DNA of 64,000 nt. Origin: Proales similis (Eukaryota; Rotifera; Eurotatoria; Ploima; Proalidae). The translations under genes were made by a program, and so were the position numbers. Each line of letters begins with the position of its first letter. Position 1 is the first letter of the stretch. Below, piece after piece: positions 61,310-64,000 of the stretch. The notes under the pieces were generated by a model that was not told the DNA's origin, made no database searches, and was given only the letters and a program-made list of their open reading frames with translations. The stretch lies in assembly GCA_019059635.1 (NCBI GenBank), contig JAGVRJ010000005.1, positions 930,001 to 994,000 on the forward strand. The letters run 5' to 3'.

Positions 61310-64000
61310 TTAGACATACGAGCCGGATATGGATTCGATTGGCGCCTTGAGACGAGCTTCGACTGCGTCTTGATTTCGAGCGCGATAGGCGGGATGTTCG
61401 GCGACGTCAATCTCTTGCCGGCTGTTGTAGATCTTCTCGAATCGACTGAGGCAATATTGCTGTTTAAACGAGTTTGGAGTGGCATGCGACGACGACGACA
61501 AGTTGACTGAGTTTCTGCTGGCCTGATTTGGCGAGAATATGACGAACGCTTCGTTGGAGCCGGACGCCTTGCATTGCCGCTGCATGCGATTGTCGGAAGA
61601 AAGGTCCGAGCTGCCACAGCAGCCCTCATCCGACACACACGATGAAGAGGTCGTTGATATGGTGCACACAGAGCGAACCTGCGTTGTAGTCCGGTCGGTG
61701 GTTGAATACTTGGCGCCACGGGCCGGATTGATATAAAGAAGCTGTTTCTTCTGATCGATTATGGACGAGCCAGGCGAGCTCGCGTGCCCAGTGTCTGTTT
61801 GGCTATTTGGCGACGGCGTTATCGGCGTGTAGGAGTCACCTTTGGCACCATAAACAAAAGCAAGCTTGTCCTCTTGTTTAGACCGCATGTCATCGATCAC
61901 GCTCAGGTATTCTTTGGATGAGTCGCTCTCGCTCGAGCTCTCCTTCTCAACTGATCGACTCTTTCTGAACATGAGAACCAGACAACAAGCAAACAGGCTG
62001 AATATGAAGCCGGCCATCACGATTGTGATCACAATGAACTGCACCAGCGTCGACTGATTGTCGAGGAAGAACGCACTGAAAGGAGAAACTCCGTCGCTTG
62101 AGATCAAAAAGAGTCCATCGTCGGCGCCCAGCAAAACGTTCTGGAATCTCTGTCCGTGTCCTTCAATGTCGAACGTGCTCAGTTTGAGCTGCATTATCCT
62201 CTGGTATTCCGAAAGCTGAATCTTAAGCATTTGATAGTTGGACTCTGAATTGAACAGCAGCAGTTTGACTCTTCTCAGCTGCTCTGGTTGATTAGCTTCT
62301 GATTGCAAGTGAATGTCGATTAGGAAGGCGCCAGTCGACGGCTCGCTTAGACTGAGTTGGTGCAGATTGTCGAGAGTGAATTGTTTGGCCGAGTCGACCA
62401 GCACAATCTCGTTCGGCTGCGACATGAGCTTACGCGCGCTCTTAATCGCTGACGATTGATTCAAACCGAACAGAACATTCGACTTAAGCTGGTCAATGTT
62501 GATCACAACCGGCTCAAGCGCAGTTTTCTGCTGTCTGATGTGAAAAGAAAATCGAGCAATCGATTCTTGTGTTGTGTCAACTCTCGGCCCGTAGTCTGTG
62601 GCTCTGAGCGCAAACTCAATCAATCCGGTTGAGTTGTCTAGCTTGGCCAAATTGCACCAGACTGTCAGCTGACAGACCAGCCTCGACTGTTGGCTCTGAT
62701 CTCGGTCAATATAGAACAAAAGCGCCTCTGAATTGCGGGCGTCGAGCATTTCAATTCTGATCGTCTTGTAGCATTTCTCGTCGCCGAACAGGAACTTCTC
62801 GGGCTTGGAGCGCAGCTCGTTGTTAAACAGCTGAGAGTTTGTGTTGAATCGGTCTAAATCGACCAGAGTGATCGGCTCACTGATTCTTTCGAATTGAGCC
62901 GATTTGCTGCTGTTCAAGTTCGATGGCGACAACTCGACCAAAAGTTCGATGCGGTCTCGCTCAAACTTGGGCGAATGGTCGTTTTGATCGACTACGTTTA
63001 TGGTCAGATTGAGAGTGGCGTTTTTGCTGCCTCTCTCCGCCTGGTCTTGGGCAATCACGTTCAACAAAATCTTGTCTAACGCGTGCTCCTCTCTATTCAA
63101 AGGTCGAAGAAGCTTCACTTGGCCAGAATGCTTGTCAAGAGTGAAAGTGGAGTCCAGAAGGTATTTGGCCTCTTCTGCAGTTCGAGTAACGGCCACGAAA
63201 GGATTGGTGCCCCATCGGTATCGTACTTGGCCGTTTTTGTCATCGTCCAAATCGATCGCTTCGAGTTTGAATAGAACTGGCCACTGCTCGACTGGCTCTT
63301 GTAGGGCGTCCGGTGCGTACATGTTTTCCAGAATGCTCAGCTCGGTTCGAGAGGGCGCGAATTTCGGAGCGAAATTGTTCTGATCTAAAACGAACAAATT
63401 GATGCGCACTTTGTTTTCTAGCTGAGGCCGAGTTCCGTTGTCCTGAATTTTCATCTCGATCGAATAGGTTTCAATTTGACTGTGCTGAAGAGAGCTGTCA
63501 AGCTGCAGGGTGTAGAGTTTCTCGCCGATCTTGTTCAACTTGACCGGAACTGGACTAAGTGACTCGTATTGGCCAGGGAAGCTGTCAAGGCCAAGCGCTT
63601 TTAACTTGCTCTCTCTCGACTCGATTGTCGAGTTGGACGGCGTTTTCTGGTAGACAGGCTCGAGCGAAATTGACTTGATGGTGCCATTCTCGCTGGCGTC
63701 CGGGTCGTTGATGGCCACATAGGCCAGTATTTGATTGATGGCAACGTGCTCGCTCACATACAGGTCCACAGTTCGCTTGTTAGCGCGGCCAAAGTTTGAT
63801 CGCACTCTAATCGAAGGTGCGTTGTCGTTTATGTCGTTTACTTGAATATTCACTTGACAGTACGAGTAGAGCATGGAGGCATACGAGGCCTCCACACTGA
63901 AGCGAATGAGGCCGCGCTCATTAGACGAGCTCGTATATCGTTCTCGATCAATATTCTGACGCTGAACGATCAGTCCGCTCACTGATTCGATATTTACTGG
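61310..64000 (-). CDS. Protocadherin-type cadherin, 3' part (runs off the window)
   Basis: A long minus-strand frame open to the window end, about 896 codons visible, so the 5' part is missing. Cadherin repeats are recognisable by calcium-binding motifs: NDINDNAP, DPDASENG, DQNNFAP, DLDDDKNGQVRYRW and DQNDHSP, and by LRPLNREE-type LDRE sequences. At least three full repeats are present. A further membrane-proximal domain of about 300 residues is less clear. A transmembrane helix (FIVITIVMAGFIFSLFACCLVLMF) is followed by a serine-rich cytoplasmic tail of about 230 residues ending SGSYV, a class I PDZ ligand. No catenin-binding motif was recognised, which favours a protocadherin. Role inferred: cell-cell adhesion or recognition. 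Confidence 0.82.
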   Translation of the reverse strand, partial: PVNIESVSGLIVQRQNIDRERYTSSSNERGLIRFSVEASYASMLYSYCQVNIQVNDINDNAPSIRVRSNFGRANKRTVDLYVSEHVAINQILAYVAINDPDASENGTIKSISLEPVYQKTPSNSTIESRESKLKALGLDSFPGQYESLSPVPVKLNKIGEKLYTLQLDSSLQHSQIETYSIEMKIQDNGTRPQLENKVRINLFVLDQNNFAPKFAPSRTELSILENMYAPDALQEPVEQWPVLFKLEAIDLDDDKNGQVRYRWGTNPFVAVTRTAEEAKYLLDSTFTLDKHSGQVKLLRPLNREEHALDKILLNVIAQDQAERGSKNATLNLTINVVDQNDHSPKFERDRIELLVELSPSNLNSSKSAQFERISEPITLVDLDRFNTNSQLFNNELRSKPEKFLFGDEKCYKTIRIEMLDARNSEALLFYIDRDQSQQSRLVCQLTVWCNLAKLDNSTGLIEFALRATDYGPRVDTTQESIARFSFHIRQQKTALEPVVINIDQLKSNVLFGLNQSSAIKSARKLMSQPNEIVLVDSAKQFTLDNLHQLSLSEPSTGAFLIDIHLQSEANQPEQLRRVKLLLFNSESNYQMLKIQLSEYQRIMQLKLSTFDIEGHGQRFQNVLLGADDGLFLISSDGVSPFSAFFLDNQSTLVQFIVITIVMAGFIFSLFACCLVLMFRKSRSVEKESSSESDSSKEYLSVIDDMRSKQEDKLAFVYGAKGDSYTPITPSPNSQTDTGHASSPGSSIIDQKKQLLYINPARGAKYSTTDRTTTQVRSVCTISTTSSSCVSDEGCCGSSDLSSDNRMQRQCKASGSNEAFVIFSPNQASRNSVNLSSSSHATPNSFKQQYCLSRFEKIYNSRQEIDVAEHPAYRARNQDAVEARLKAPIESISGSYV

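Overview
The window looks like nuclear DNA of a small-genome invertebrate animal (a bilaterian; no closer assignment is attempted). Protein-coding genes are packed a few hundred bases apart, most are cut by introns of about 45-80 bases with GT-AG ends, and the gene set is animal: a neuroligin-type adhesion protein, a MiT/TFE factor, a cadherin, a death-domain IRAK/Pelle-like protein, LZTR1, GIPC, LIN37, GNPTAB. No bacterial operons, tRNA, rRNA or CRISPR features were seen. Exon structures were worked out by hand from splice sites, reading phase and remembered family sequences. In every multi-exon model the exon lengths sum to whole codons.

Layout. 0-9 kb (+): a TLC-domain membrane protein (TLCD4-like), a myosin essential light chain, a neuroligin/gliotactin-like protein without the esterase nucleophile, and a death-domain pseudokinase. 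9-14.4 kb (+): GET3/ASNA1 and an intronless peptide-type GPCR, separated by 2.3 kb without genes. 15-23 kb (-): AP-3 delta, cyclin Q and THOC1 head to tail. 24-30 kb: RPS12 (+) with a GC-AG intron holding a candidate C/D snoRNA, a nine-exon MiT/TFE gene (-), and RPS26 (+). 30-37 kb: LZTR1 (-, 16 exons), LIN37 (+), and two tandem ETHE1 persulfide dioxygenases (-). 38-44 kb (+): G-alpha-interacting GIPC, then a 1347-codon intronless gene joining 18 leucine-rich repeats to a TRPA-type channel. 44-49 kb (-): an ERI1-type exonuclease whose first intron contains a complete intronless GNPTAB gene on the same strand. 49.5-52.5 kb is a transposon graveyard: a terminal-inverted-repeat element holding a KRBA2/Ginger-type tail and a Ty3/gypsy integrase fragment, an oppositely oriented gypsy integrase tail, and AT-rich repeat DNA. 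52.7-61 kb: PRDX6 (+), a C1orf50 homologue (-), an MFSD8-like transporter (+), an orphan protein with a myristoylation signal and a PDZ-binding tail (+), and a myosin regulatory-light-chain-like EF-hand protein (+). The window ends inside a protocadherin-type cadherin (-).

Several genes share cell pathways: AP-3 delta, GNPTAB, MFSD8 and MiT/TFE all serve lysosome biogenesis; THOC1, LIN37 and cyclin Q serve transcription and the cell cycle; GIPC, the orphan and the cadherin have PDZ-type interactions. This is more likely chance than clustering. The strongest candidates for something undescribed are the LRR-TRPA fusion, the GNPTAB-in-ERI1 nesting, the IRAK-like pseudokinase, and the orphan lipidated protein.
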